A stretch of DNA of 64,000 nucleotides from Undaria pinnatifida (GCA_012845835.1 JABAKD010000024.1:8809103-8873102); one strand, 5' to 3'; shown: positions 14,401 through 24,280, counted from the first letter of the stretch. The notes: generated from the sequence alone by a model not told the origin. Program-made: numbers and translations.

Positions 14401-16910
14401 AGAATTATGGTTCTGTGCCGTAACGCACTACCAGGTATATTTTAGCAACATGTGTGGTGTACGTCAGCGCGGGGACCGTTTGGTAGAAGCTTCGGCTGCT
14501 GGTTCATGCCGCAGCTCCCCTCCCTCTCACGGTTGCGGAAGGACATATTTTTTTTTCGCTCAGCAGTATCAAAGAGCACTAATGTGTTTGGCACGAGCAA
14601 AAAATGTGCTAGTAGGTGGTGGTGATTTTCATCTCATCCTCATACTTTCGTGTACCAGTAGAGTAGGGCATCGGTTTATTTTGCGTCAAAACCACCAGGC
14701 ATTTTACTGCTGAAGAACCCTCGATAACACGCTTACAGAGTAGAGCCGAAGCGATAGGTGTTCGTAACGAATGGTGGTAAATTAGCACTTTACCAATTAA
14801 CACACCAGCCTCGACAGCAGCAGCGAAAGTATGTCGGCGCAAATCCTTTTACCCGTGGTTTAGAGTGTGACTTTTTTACCCTTCTGTTTTGGCTGCTGCT
14901 GCTGCTACTGCTACTGGCTGTTGCCGTGGTTGCTACACCTGCAACCTACCCTGTGTTGTTCGTACCCGCCCTCCTGATTTCAGTGCGGAATAAAAACTTT
15001 TTTTTGGATGCGCGCTTGGCATTTGCACATATTTGTAGATTTACACAAGCTTTCTTCGATTTTACGATTTGGGGTGCTTTCTTTTTCCGGGGGGCGCATT
15101 CCACCCGTGTGATGCATGCCCATGCATCAGGCATGCATGGGCATGCAGTCATGTGTCCACCCGTCCTATTTGCTGTGATGATATGTACAGAGCAGTAATT
15201 ATATACCCGGCATATACATGTACAGCACATGTACAGCAGTATCTTGAGGAAGGAATGGTTTGTTTCGTATTTAATCAAAGTACAGTAAAAATTACCTTTC
15301 GTGAAAAACTGGTGTACATCATAATAATTGGTAGGTCAATTTATTTGTACGTGGCTTTTTTTCGTTTCGTTTCGTTGCAGGGATGGTCGACGTGAAGAAC
15401 AAGCGGTGCGAAGCCGAGGGCTGCATGAAAAGGGGCCTGTTCGGTTACGATGGAGAGCGGGCAAGGTTTTGCGGTGGGCACCGTCTCGAAGGTACACGGT
15501 ATGCTATGTGGTGTGCGATAGGAACGTAGAACAGGGGAGATATCACTAATCGGAAATACAAGCCGATTCAGACCTCGGCGCAGACCACCAAACTACAACT
15601 AATAGTTTTGCAGACCACTAACCTCCTACATGTAGTCCCAAAGATCACCAACCTTTCATTATATATATATGTAACACGCCTAGACAACCTACCAGGTAGT
15701 GTACAAGGAAAATTGCACGCCTGTTGATTTTGCTGTCCTCGATATTTTGCACTTGTGGAAGAATGATGCGCTTGATGAACTGACGAGGCGTGTGGATGTG
15801 GTTTTGATGAGTATTTTGCACTTGTGGAAGAATGATGAGATTGATGAACTGATGAGGCGCGTGTGAATGCATTTTGGTTTTGATTTTATCGTAGTTTTTT
15901 TCGCCGTCGTTTTTCACGCTGTAAACTTATTTGGGCGTTAACTGCACATAGGTTTTTCACACTCTTTTTACAAATTTGTTAGGATTAGCGTGGAATCATT
16001 TTGTCAGCGCCCAAAAGAAGCATTCTTGAGTAATTTTTGCCTCACACCTGTTGGGTGGTCTTCGCCGGGAGGTCTTTGCCGGTCCTCGCGGCGTGTTGAT
16101 TTGTAAACTTTGCGGGTTGGCATATTAACTAAAAGGACCGCTGTGTTCCGACTCCCCCGGCAGGACCTTTGTAAAGACATCCATACTCCACACAATGCTG
16201 ACGCTTTAAACGAGAATGTACTCCCGGTACAAAATATTTTATGTGATGAAATTTTGGTTGCAGTACGATCTAGTCCATAATAGTTTAGAAGATAGTTCCA
16301 GCGTGCAGGATGCTGATGTTAATTGATTGCGTAAGCGCCGTTGTTGTTCTTCGTGATTATTATTAAAATTAAAATACACTCCAGCTGTGAGATCAAATAT
16401 TTTGTCGAAACTCATCTTTGCAAGCTGTGTGATACTCCGATCGCGCGAATTACGGGTTGTGTGTCCTCATTAAGGATATAGGTCGTCGACTCCTCTTGCA
16501 ACTACAGCAGTGTAGCTACCGATTATGTCGTGGTTATATATAATCGTTTCAAAGCCGTTTCTTGATTGGGTATGCTGTATCGCTGGGCAGTTACGTGAAA
16601 TCTGGGCAAAGTTTTTTCTGTTTTTATATTTCTTCAAAATAATATTTTAAGGACGTCAGCCGTGAGTTCGACGAACTTCGGGTCCATACTCATCTTTGCA
16701 AGCTGCGTTGTTGGTACTTGTAATATACTACCTGGTATGTGGGTAAGTTTTTTCTTAATGGGATGAGTTTTATTCTCTTCGTTGATAATATATATTTATA
16801 TATATATATTAATGTGCGCAAACGGCATCGTCCGTTACAAGGAAATTTCTCTACTCTCTTTACCCGACGCTGACGTTGGACGCCTATTAATAGGATCGCC
16901 CGAGAAAAGT

Positions 16911-16976
<66 letters not shown>

Positions 16977-19900
16977 TTGTTTTTTTTCGATATGCTCAGG
17001 TCAACGTAACGCCATGTGAACCAGCATCTGCCTTCACACAGCAGCGTCGGGTCACTTGATTAGCAGTAAGAAATACGGGGACAACGGTACCACCCCAACG
17101 ATAATCGCGTCAGAGGCCCAAGCGTGCTGCTAACATGATAAAATTATCCAACACTTATTTTGAGCACCTAGTTGAACAACGTATCCCCGAAATGATGGTT
17201 GCTGTTTCTTCGAAGCTGTTAAGGGAGCTGTTACGGGACTACACGAATTATCTTCACCTAGCAGAAGTAGATCAGCCGCCGATCGATGCCACCCGTCATT
17301 GCAAATTTATTCGTCGATCAAATCATGCGGTGATAAACTGACCTACCGGTGGGGAGAAAACAATAAAATATCAACAGAACATATTGTTTACATGTCCATG
17401 GGCTAGTTAGTCGGCGATCAACTCGAACATGTTGGATCAATCGGAATACAGATTTGATAGAAAGCGTTCAAATTGTCAAACTGTTTGCATAACAGCATGT
17501 CGATTAATAGTCGGCGATGTACTCAAGTGATCAATCGAACTATCGGATGGAACATGGCAAGATATAGATCGACTGTACGAGTAGCAAAATTGTTTTATCG
17601 TCGACTGTACGAGTGGCAAAATTGTTTTATCGTCGATTGACCCTTTCATGCCCCCAGCTCGGGCATGCGTGTGTTCCATGCCATGCTCACGCCATGCGCA
17701 CACCATCTGAAATGTACAGACGTCGGTAATTATGTCAATATCGTGAAAGGGGGGGGGGAACCCCCAAGATTTTTCCAGTGCGTACATGTTTTTCATTCCC
17801 ACGGCATGGCAGCTATATGACGTTTTATGTATACGAGCTGGGGTTGCGGTAGATGGATAGATGAGAGGACCTGCATGGAGCACTACCCTTGCTGTTTTGT
17901 GCGATGTCGTGCTGCTATGACATCAGTAGATGGATAGATGGGATGCCCCGTCTAGACGCAACTATCGATGCCATGCAATGCGTTTTTTGTGGAACGAGCA
18001 GAGCCTGGAGTCGTGCAGAATATTAAGAACGCCACGTAGGAGTTGCACCACCCCAGCTTACCCCAACTACTCTGAGGTACAGAAAAGAACGAGAATTTCT
18101 GGTGCAAAAGGAAGGAGAAAAATGGGCAAAAGCTTTTGCTTCGTCTCTTGTGAAAATACGTCAGCGCATTCGTTCATGGCATTCATTGTTAACGGTTGAC
18201 GCGTTCATTGTTCACGGTCAAGGCTTTTAGTTTAACGGTTAAAGCAGTTATTCATAATAGTGGTCGAGGATGGACTTGTAGACCGGGGTCTAATGCATTT
18301 CATGATGCGCGAAGCGGGCGTTAAGTGAAACCGCCTTGTTTCGTTACACGTATATAACCCATTCCGCGTGGTGCGGTACTGGTATTCTTCATTCCACAGG
18401 GTACAGGGCATGTGTATGCTGCGGCGATTGTTGGGGTGGTGGTGAAGGGTGAAACGATGAAATGTTGATTTTTCCTGCATCTCATTTCACTTGGGCCGGC
18501 ATACATAACATTTTTTTCTCTGTTTACAATACACGATTCATTATTCCCGGCACACGGCACCAGGTACTACCTGGTATCATTTATCGTTTTCAACACCCGA
18601 AGGCCAAACCAACAAGCCCGCGCCGCGTCTACGCTAGTGCTTTGTTTTGCTTTTTCCAAAGCATGTGTATACGCATGGCAGTGAGTTTTTACCTGGGGCC
18701 TAACTCTTGTCAAAAAGTAATTTTCAGTGCCTGGAGGCATAGGCGCTTGGCGTAGATAAGTTTTTTGCCATTTTTTTCATTAAAATTTGTCGTTGCGTGC
18801 GCATGCCGGCAACAGTTTCGTATACCCTTGATGCTTTCATGCTAACGTTGTCGGCGTGCCGTCTCGCCCCATCCGTTCCGTCTTTTTGTCCTTGCCCAAC
18901 GATATCTATCTCTGCAACCTATATATCTACGATCGATCAGGCATGGTTGACCTCAAGAACAAGCGCTGCAAATGGGTCGGGTGCGCCAAACAGGTACGAG
19001 GCTTTGCGTGACGGCTATATATATATGCTGGTAACCCCTTAATAAGTCGTTTATGCTGGTAATGGCTTGTGGGTTTAAAGGCCCGACGGTCTTGTTGAGG
19101 TTGAAGCAGGAGGGGGGGGGGGGGGTTGTGATATTTTCGCGCCCCGGGTGATGTTTTATGTTTTTTTTACTGCAACATGGTTCCAGATACCTGGTATTGC
19201 TTCCCTCGTGTACAACAGTTTTTGGTGCGCTAGACAATTTGCACCCAAGGGCATTCATTCAACATCATACGCACACATTTGGCATTCGTCTGAAGGGTTA
19301 TCGTCAAATAAATGCAAGATGGTACCAGGTATTTCCGTAAAATGCATTATTCATTATACACTTTTTCCTTCTGCTGCAAGAAGTAACGTGAACCTTTTTG
19401 TTCAGTTTCAGCGCTTTCATATAATCCCGGTATGCGATCTTCTTCTGATGTCTACAAGAACGAGATGGATAGATGACGTCGCCCGCCGTTGGTGTGCGGA
19501 TGACGGGATGCGCTTCGTGTGCCCCTACCGAATCTCGTGGTTAAAATGTTCGTGAGCGATATTTCGCCTTTTCTGAACGCGGATTCAGACCGAAAACCCG
19601 TAACTTCCCTTAGTAGTTTCAGCAGAAAATACACAGCAGTAGTGATACTTTTGGTCATTTGTTTGTTGTGGACATTCACGCTGTGCTGCTGTTGTAGGTT
19701 GTCGATTGGTGAACATGATAGTACTTGTTCCGAGCAGTTGGTGGTGGTTTGGGGTAGGTACAAAATGGAGTTGAATCGTATCGCTTCACCGTCGCTACAG
19801 CTTTGAACGATAGTGGCGTTTGACGAAATAACCATCGGAAACCATGAACTATGGCAGATGTGAGCCCTTCGGAGATTTTACCGGAAAAAGGACGTGGAGA

Positions 19901-22900
19901 TTATCGCCATCCGCGGAATGTTCCCGCGATTAAACGTGGTAATCGAGGTCATCATAAGCTATAATGTTGTAGCTGCAACGCCCTTCGATAGAGCGTAGTC
20001 CGACGAAATAATATCGACACAACAAGATCTGCCCCTCTTCTCAGACATGGGCGGTTGATGCCGTCCCTGTTGCGTCCTTTTTTGCAATCACTCGTAGGCA
20101 AGCTATACTTTTCTTGAGATAGCTGCACACGGCTCTTGAGTACCTTGCTTTCACAGCTGCTTTCGCGCCCCTCGCCCCATTGTTGTCGCTTCCTGCTCCT
20201 CCACATCCACATAATAAGCTCACTCAAACTTTTGTATTCATACCACTACTTTTATTACTTTTATGTCGTACGACGGTTGCACGGGCGGGTGCGTTTTGTG
20301 TACCGTTTTTTCGAAGGCTCTGCGACACCAGGTATGCCGACACGACGTCCGAGCCGAACTCCTTATCAACCCCGCCGTGTCCTGCCCGGTCCCCACGCAT
20401 GCTGCCTCGCCCTTTCGCGCCTACTCTATATCTACCATACCCTACGCTGATACCCCATCCTACCCTGACCACGCTAACTTTCATACCTTCACGTATCCAT
20501 GGCCGCCCCTACACAATTTTTATGCCTTTCCTTACCCCAAACATCCTACGCTCTACTCTATATCCTCCCCACCCTAAAATATCTATGCCCACTCCTGTAT
20601 TATCGTACTTTGTCGGCTTATGCTGGCACGAGGAATACTTGACCACCCTGTACTCCGGTTGGTGCTCATCGCCTTTAGTGACCACACACTTTCAACGGCA
20701 GTAGCCCAGTACCTGCGAGAGAAGAGCGTTCTAGTGTTGGCATGGATCGACGATTTCCACATGACTAATTTTCGTGCGACAAAAAAGCAATGCCCGGAAC
20801 AGTAAGCGAAGGCAGCACAGGCCCCGATGCTATTACCCACCTTAGTTTTTTTTTTTTTTTTTTTCATCCTCTGGCGGATAAGGAAAAATAAAGCTCAAGC
20901 TCACCACACTTCCACGTATTTACATACGCGCCGTGTGTCGATTTTACTCAGTTGCTTTCGCAGCCCAACGCTAGCTGGCGCACCCTTCGGGTCCCATTGT
21001 AGGTATAGCGTAAGCTGTCCTTATCAGTGGTCTTCGTTACAACCCCGGCAGCGCAAGCTGCCGTTGTATACGGGTGCGTGTGTATAGCCTACCTAGTCTT
21101 TCCCTCTCCAGCCTTACCGTACCTACCCTTGCCTTACCCTGCCCCTACCTTCCCTTATCCTTCCTTACCTTACCATACCGTGGCCTACCCGACCTTATCC
21201 TCCCTCACTTCATCTTACCCTACCCCACCCTACCTTCCCTTACCCTACCCCATTACCCAACCCATCCCAACCCTACCCTACCCAAAGGCAAACTTCGCGG
21301 CCGAGGGGAAAAGCACCGCATTCTTCTGCTCGGAGCACCGCTCGCCCGGCATGATCGACGTCAAAGGTCGTCGTTGCGAGGTCGTCCACTGCACCAAAAT
21401 CGCAGGCTACGGTGTGCAAGGCCGCCAGCCCAGCGCCTGCCTTCTTCACCGCGAGTCTGGCATGGTCGACATGAAGCAGCATCGCCCTCGCCTCGGCTCC
21501 GGCAAGGCTGGTAGCATCAACGTGAACCTTGGGAGTGGTGGAGCGGCCGCCGCCGAGAGCAGCGCTTCTTCCTTTGCTAAGTGGGGGAGGCGAAGCCGTA
21601 AGAACATCTATGGTGTGCCTGGGGCAGGGGCGAACGGGATTATCATCGGGCCCTCTTCCCAGTCGGCCGCGGCTGCCGTTGCGGGTGGGATGGACTCTAC
21701 TTCTAGTCTCGAGCTGATGCGACTTGCTAGACACGCCAACGGCGGTGGAAACAACCCGTCGGCATCTCAGCAGTGGTACTCGGACCCTGGGTACTCGTCA
21801 GGGATGTCTAGCCAATCGGGGGGGCAGGCGCTGCGGTCGTGGGTGATGGGAGGTACCCCGCCTCAGCTTGCTGGGGGCGGAGGGGCGGGAGGGGGTGTCA
21901 CGGGCCCCGGAGTTCCCACGGTAGGCATGTGGGCTTTTAACAACCCCTCTGGATCCGTTTCTTCCCGCGGTGACGGAGGCGTGCCGCACCCTTCTGCTCA
22001 CTGGACTCCTTCTCAGGACGGTGGTAACGGACAAGGCAACGATGGGTCGCACTACGCTCACGAGTCCGGCTCGACTACTGGGCTGGCCGGTCGTGGTGGA
22101 GCTTCCACCCTTAGCAGCGGTGAAGCTCCCGGAGGTAGGTTTGCTGTTGGAGGTGGTTACGGGAATGATGGTGGCGGCGACAGGGATGGGTGGCGTACCG
22201 GGGCTCCTGGAGCGCCAGGATTCAGTGAGAGCTCTTATCAGCAGTTCTCGGGATCAGCTCAGGGGGTAGACCAGAACGGGTACCCTGTGGTGTCTGGTGG
22301 CGGCCGGGGCGGTGGCGGAGGTGGTGGAAGTGGCGGCCACGGCGGTGGTGGTGGCGGCGGCGAGGCGGCTACCGGTGGGTCTTCCTCGGTCAAGGCTGAA
22401 CATGGACCTAACTCGGAAGTGGGCATTGTGGATGTCGAAACGGAGGACATCTGGCTGAGGGACCTCATGCAGGGGACCATGACCCGGGAATCCCATCAAA
22501 ACAGTGGTAGCGGTGGTGGTGGTGGAGGCGCGACGGACGTGTCCCACTCTTCCTCTGCTCAGTCGGGTGGCATGCCCTCTGCTGGCTCCCAGAGGTCGGC
22601 TGCCTCGCATACGGTGTCGGGGTCTCAGTACTCGCATAGGCACCTTAGCGCTCCATCTTCCGCTGGAGCCGGAGATCATGCACCGCCTTCTGCACGTTCT
22701 GGAACACCGTTCTCGTCCAACCCCGTGCTTGTGGACGACCGCCGCTCTTTCCACCAAGGACAAAACCACCGCCAGCAGCAGCGTCCGCAGTCCAATCACA
22801 GCAGCGGCAGTGGCGGTGGCAACAGTCCTCAGGACTCGAGGCCGTCTTCCCACGGCTACGACCCTGTGCTCTCTGTGTCGAGCGGGGGGCGCTACAAGGA

Positions 22901-23303
22901 AGCGATGAACGCCAACGCGAGGGCGAAGGGGATGGCCGTCCACATGACCATGGGACGATCCCCTTCAACCGCCTCCAACGGAGCATCTCCTCCGCACGAC
23001 TCTGGGAACTCCTCGACCGACGCTATGCCGCAGAGGCACGCGGGCGGGGGTAGCAAGCATGACGGGGTGGGGGGCGGTGCCAGCGCCGCGGTTAGCGGCG
23101 GTGGTGGCGGCAACCCGGGTATCAACAGCAGCGGGTTTCTGTCGCGCTCTAGTGCTCGTGGCGCGGGTCCCCCTAACCACCTTTTCACCAACTTGTCTGG
23201 CATGGCGGGACACGATGGAGGTGGCTATGGGGTGGGGTTGAACCCTGATATGCAGCTCATGTCTGCTTCGAGAGTTCCTGCGCCCTCTTGGGGGGGGGTA
23301 TGA
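5251..23303 (+). CDS. EsV-1-7 domain protein, four exons, 797 residues
   Basis: Join of 5251-5464, 15381-15491, 18941-18993 and 21288-23303; 2394 coding bases in all. All three introns have GT/AG ends and keep the frame (phases 1, 1, 0). The N-terminal part carries four tandem EsV-1-7 repeats with metal-ligand-like residues C44/C49/C65/H68, C81/C86/C102/H105, C118/C123/C140/H143 and C156/C161/C177/H180. They are joined by the typical linker G-M-V/I-D-V/L/M-K-x-K/R-R. Residues about 190-797 are a low-complexity Gly/Ser/Asn/His/Gln-rich tail, probably disordered. A basic stretch (residues 21-42, KRARP...ARRVGR) could be a nuclear signal. The family includes the Ectocarpus developmental regulator IMMEDIATE UPRIGHT, but its biochemical role is unknown, and I do not assign this gene to that locus. 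The start is the first ATG in frame, with good context. Exon-intron calls rest on repeat continuity, not on transcripts. Confidence 0.88.
7302..7595. repeat. tandem duplication, about 145-bp units
   Basis: GTGGCACG(C/A)A(G/A)CCGGACAACTGAGGCCTC... is repeated after about 145 bp. Each unit continues through GGCGATGCTGGTA and TAACGGAAGAGCCCGGCA. The two copies differ by substitutions and indels. Each holds the near-palindrome TGAGGCCTCA. It lies in intron 1 and shows no coding signal. Confidence 0.8.
10553..10880. repeat. tandem duplication, about 165-bp units
   Basis: Two diverged copies begin GTTGCATTTGCTAG(G/A)TGG and run through GAGCCAATTTAC, CCCCAGCAATTTTCCGCAC, TACTGCTG(C/T)AGTGC and CGGCTAGCTA. 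Copy 1 runs about 10553-10715 and copy 2 about 10716-10880. The function is unknown; it lies in intron 1. Confidence 0.8.
11885..11973 (-). repeat. SINE-like 3' tail and hairpin
   Basis: Read on the minus strand, a block GTGAGCTCAAGCTTTATTTTTCTTCATCCGCC... ends in an A/G-rich tail. A matching block at 20846-20905 ends in a run of about 19 A. On the plus strand, nested inverted pairs AAAGCTT (11920-11926)/AAGCTTT (11967-11973) and CGCTAAC (11938-11944)/GTTAGCG (11957-11963) could fold into a stem. Homology between the two sites covers only about 45 bp, so the SINE label is tentative. Confidence 0.4.
15113..15147. repeat. 15-bp perfect inverted repeat with 5-nt loop
   Basis: TGCATGCCCATGCAT is followed by the loop CAGGC and its exact complement ATGCATGGGCATGCA. 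It lies about 230 bases before the exon 2 acceptor. It could form a hairpin in RNA or a cruciform; no function can be read from it. Confidence 0.8.
15381..15491 (+). CDS. exon 2 of the EsV-1-7 gene
   Basis: Completes codon 72 and encodes residues 73-108, holding the entire second repeat (C81-x4-C86-x15-C102-x2-H105). The acceptor is TTCGTTGCAG and the donor is GTACAC. It begins with the G-M-V-D-V-K-N-K-R linker that follows the first repeat. Confidence 0.87.
16370..16525. repeat. interspersed repeat R2, copy 2
   Basis: Same-orientation copy of 1856-2015, beginning AAAATACACTCCAGCTGTGAG. A further block at about 16685-16755, containing TTGGTACTTGTAATATAC and GGATAAG/GGGTAAGTTTTTTCTT, is matched at 40755-40815, so the intron carries pieces of two repeat families. 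Confidence 0.75.
16912..16975. repeat. (TTG)n microsatellite
   Basis: About twenty uninterrupted TTG units followed by a T-rich run. The poly-leucine open frame through it is a by-product. Confidence 0.95.
18941..18993 (+). CDS. exon 3 of the EsV-1-7 gene
   Basis: A 53-base exon completing codon 109 and encoding residues 110-126: the linker G-M-V-D-L-K-N-K-R and the first two cysteines of repeat 3 (C118, C123). The acceptor is CGATCAG and the donor is GTACGA after AAACAG. The intron splits the repeat between its second and third metal ligands, unlike the other boundaries. Confidence 0.85.
20846..20905 (-). repeat. SINE-like 3' tail, second copy
   Basis: On the minus strand, GTGAGCTTGAGCTTTATTTTTCC followed by TTATCCGCCAGAGGATGA ends in about 19 A residues. 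It matches 11885-11935 in sequence and orientation. A shared 3' block followed by an A tail suggests retroposed copies of one family, although homology does not extend far upstream. Confidence 0.4.
21095..21287 (+). repeat. degenerate CCCTA/TACCC pyrimidine tract
   Basis: About 190 bases of irregular TACCC, CTTACC and CCCTA words lead directly into the exon 4 acceptor (CCCTACCCTACCCAAAG). They probably supply the polypyrimidine tract. The likeness to telomere-type repeats is superficial, as units are irregular and interrupted. Confidence 0.7.
21288..23303 (+). CDS. exon 4 of the EsV-1-7 gene, with stop
   Basis: Encodes residues 127-797. It starts with the second half of repeat 3 (C140, H143), giving C-x16-C across the splice, then repeat 4 (C156/C161/C177/H180). 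The remainder is a long Gly/Ser/Asn/His/Gln-rich tail with poly-Gly tracts near 22295-22370 and 22505-22540. The stop TGA is at 23301-23303. The open frame continues upstream to about 21027 through the CCCTA tract, but those residues are Pro/Tyr/Leu repeats and are better read as intron. Confidence 0.87.
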   Translation, partial: ANFAAEGKSTAFFCSEHRSPGMIDVKGRRCEVVHCTKIAGYGVQGRQPSACLLHRESGMVDMKQHRPRLGSGKAGSINVNLGSGGAAAAESSASSFAKWGRRSRKNIYGVPGAGANGIIIGPSSQSAAAAVAGGMDSTSSLELMRLARHANGGGNNPSASQQWYSDPGYSSGMSSQSGGQALRSWVMGGTPPQLAGGGGAGGGVTGPGVPTVGMWAFNNPSGSVSSRGDGGVPHPSAHWTPSQDGGNGQGNDGSHYAHESGSTTGLAGRGGASTLSSGEAPGGRFAVGGGYGNDGGGDRDGWRTGAPGAPGFSESSYQQFSGSAQGVDQNGYPVVSGGGRGGGGGGGSGGHGGGGGGGEAATGGSSSVKAEHGPNSEVGIVDVETEDIWLRDLMQGTMTRESHQNSGSGGGGGGATDVSHSSSAQSGGMPSAGSQRSAASHTVSGSQYSHRHLSAPSSAGAGDHAPPSARSGTPFSSNPVLVDDRRSFHQGQNHRQQQRPQSNHSSGSGGGNSPQDSRPSSHGYDPVLSVSSGGRYKEAMNANARAKGMAVHMTMGRSPSTASNGASPPHDSGNSSTDAMPQRHAGGGSKHDGVGGGASAAVSGGGGGNPGINSSGFLSRSSARGAGPPNHLFTNLSGMAGHDGGGYGVGLNPDMQLMSASRVPAPSWGGV

Positions 23304-24280
23304 TGGGGACGCTACAGCTAGGGTGTAGGAGATGGTGGTGTGTGTACGTTCGTACGTCTGCCTTTTGGGTTGGGGGTATGATGGGTGCGCTTTAGCTAGT
23401 GTGTCGGAGGATTATGGCGATTTGGTGTTTGTCTCGGAGACAAATCAATATAACCACGTTCCAAACAGTGTACACGTTTCTTCTGCCTTTTGGAGGCGGA
23501 GGGTGACAACTTAGGATATTACCTCAGAAATCTGGCGGCGACGGTGTTCAGAAGGTTTTAGTACTGGCCTACGGCCGATTACGTAACATAAAACTTACTT
23601 TACTGACTTTCTTTACTGACTAATCTGGTCAGTTTATTAACGCCGTTGTATCGTAGCCCGGTCGGATTTCTGCGTTTTTATTTGTTTCTCCTTAATTTCT
23701 GTGTGGAGGGCATCTCTTCTAGTGTTAGTACCACGCTGGGGAGGACTGGTTGAAGAGGGGGGGGGTAGTCATATCACCCCCCTCTCAACCAAAGGGCGGG
23801 GTTGGAAATGAGAGCGAGGTGGGTGTTGTCATATCACCCCCGCCCCCCCCCCGGGCGGGGAGGGGGGGATCACCGGGTTGTTAGGGCGGCGTGATATTCT
23901 TTTGTTCAAGTTGATCACTTCCTTGAAGTTGATGGATATACAACCGTACGAGATGTGTTGACCGCTGGCCATGTTAGGATATGTTGATCGGCGCTCGACG
24001 TCGAGCGGGCCTCAACGATAGGTAGATTACTGAGAGTCTAAAAAGAATGAGAGAACAGAGAGTGAAAACAAGATAGCCCCTTTGGCATCCTTACCCCATT
24101 TTTTCGTTACACCACAACCGGAATCAAGGCTGTGTACAGTACTACCAGGGTTTATAACCGGGTGGGTTAACGAAAGATTGACTGGGCGGGTTGGGCGCGG
24201 AGCGCCCAAATAGTATTTGAAATGTGTTAGTTTTGGGTGTGTTGGTGTTCAGGGGGATGTATGGGGATGAGGCGGAAGGG
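23304..24280. other. 3' flank of the EsV-1-7 gene
   Basis: Presumably 3' untranslated sequence followed by intergenic DNA. No AATAAA signal is obvious. A G/C-rich inverted repeat (GTTGAAGAGGGGG... and CCCCCCTCTCAAC) lies at about 23749-23790, and TCATATCACCCCC occurs twice (about 23769 and 23829). No open frame is persuasive. Confidence 0.45.

Larger units (their letters stand above)
5465..15380 (+). other. intron 1 of the EsV-1-7 gene (9.9 kb)
   Basis: GT donor at 5465, AG acceptor at 15379-15380 after a T-rich tract. It holds two tandem duplications (7302-7595 and 10553-10880), a structured hairpin near 11920-11973, a SINE-like tail (11885-11935), a perfect palindrome (15113-15147), CAG/CTG short runs and several TACCWGGTA-type words. 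Open frames within it, including those at 7606-8088 and 11704-12156, are not convincing genes. No second host gene or extra EsV-1-7 repeat was found, and none is needed because the linker reads directly across exons 1 and 2. Confidence 0.75.
15492..18940 (+). other. intron 2 of the EsV-1-7 gene (3.4 kb)
   Basis: GT donor at 15492, AG acceptor at 18939-18940. It contains repeat R2 copy 2 (16370-16525), a (TTG)n microsatellite (about 16912-16975), a 36-bp tandem duplication around 17565-17638 and a 68-codon open frame at 17135-17341 that I do not recognise. No further EsV-1-7 repeat is present. Confidence 0.75.
14429..19331. repeat. cluster of TACCWGGTA palindromes
   Basis: Exact copies of the 9-bp palindrome TACC(A/T)GGTA lie at 14429-14437, 15690-15698, 16729-16737, 18568-18576, 19188-19196 and 19323-19331, plus a partial one at 18558-18566. 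Others in the window are at 1686-1694, 26516-26524, 44215-44223 and 59975-59983. About 0.5 would be expected by chance under equal base use. Flanks differ, so they are not copies of one larger repeat. A dimeric protein site is one guess. Confidence 0.55.
18994..21287 (+). other. intron 3 of the EsV-1-7 gene (2.3 kb)
   Basis: GT donor at 18994, AG acceptor at 21286-21287. It holds three TACCWGGTA words (one partial), the second SINE-like tail (20846-20905), and a degenerate pyrimidine-rich CCCTA/TACCC tract that runs to the acceptor. No other gene was recognised inside it. Confidence 0.75.

Noticed and set aside
16782-17009. Open frame with a poly-leucine core
   Set aside because: Produced by the (TTG)n microsatellite.
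17135-17341. 68-codon frame with ordinary-looking composition in intron 2
   Set aside because: Too short, no family resemblance and no splice evidence; it is likely to be chance.
21027-21287. Upstream extension of the exon 4 frame as a single-exon 758-residue gene
   Set aside because: The extra residues translate a CCCTA/TACCC tract (Pro/Tyr/Leu repeats), and the frame would begin without repeats 1 and 2 and half of repeat 3. Splicing from exon 3 restores repeat 3 exactly.
21095-21287. Interstitial telomere repeat
   Set aside because: Units are irregular and interrupted; there is no uninterrupted run of a telomeric hexamer or heptamer.
22254-22943. 229-codon minus-strand frame over exon 4
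   Set aside because: It is the complement of the Gly/Ser-rich coding tail; GC-rich repeats keep the opposite strand open. Its composition is Arg/Ala/Thr-rich with no motif.
5251-23303. Naming the gene IMMEDIATE UPRIGHT (IMM)
   Set aside because: The domain is shared by dozens of brown-algal paralogues. Nothing in the window identifies this locus as IMM.
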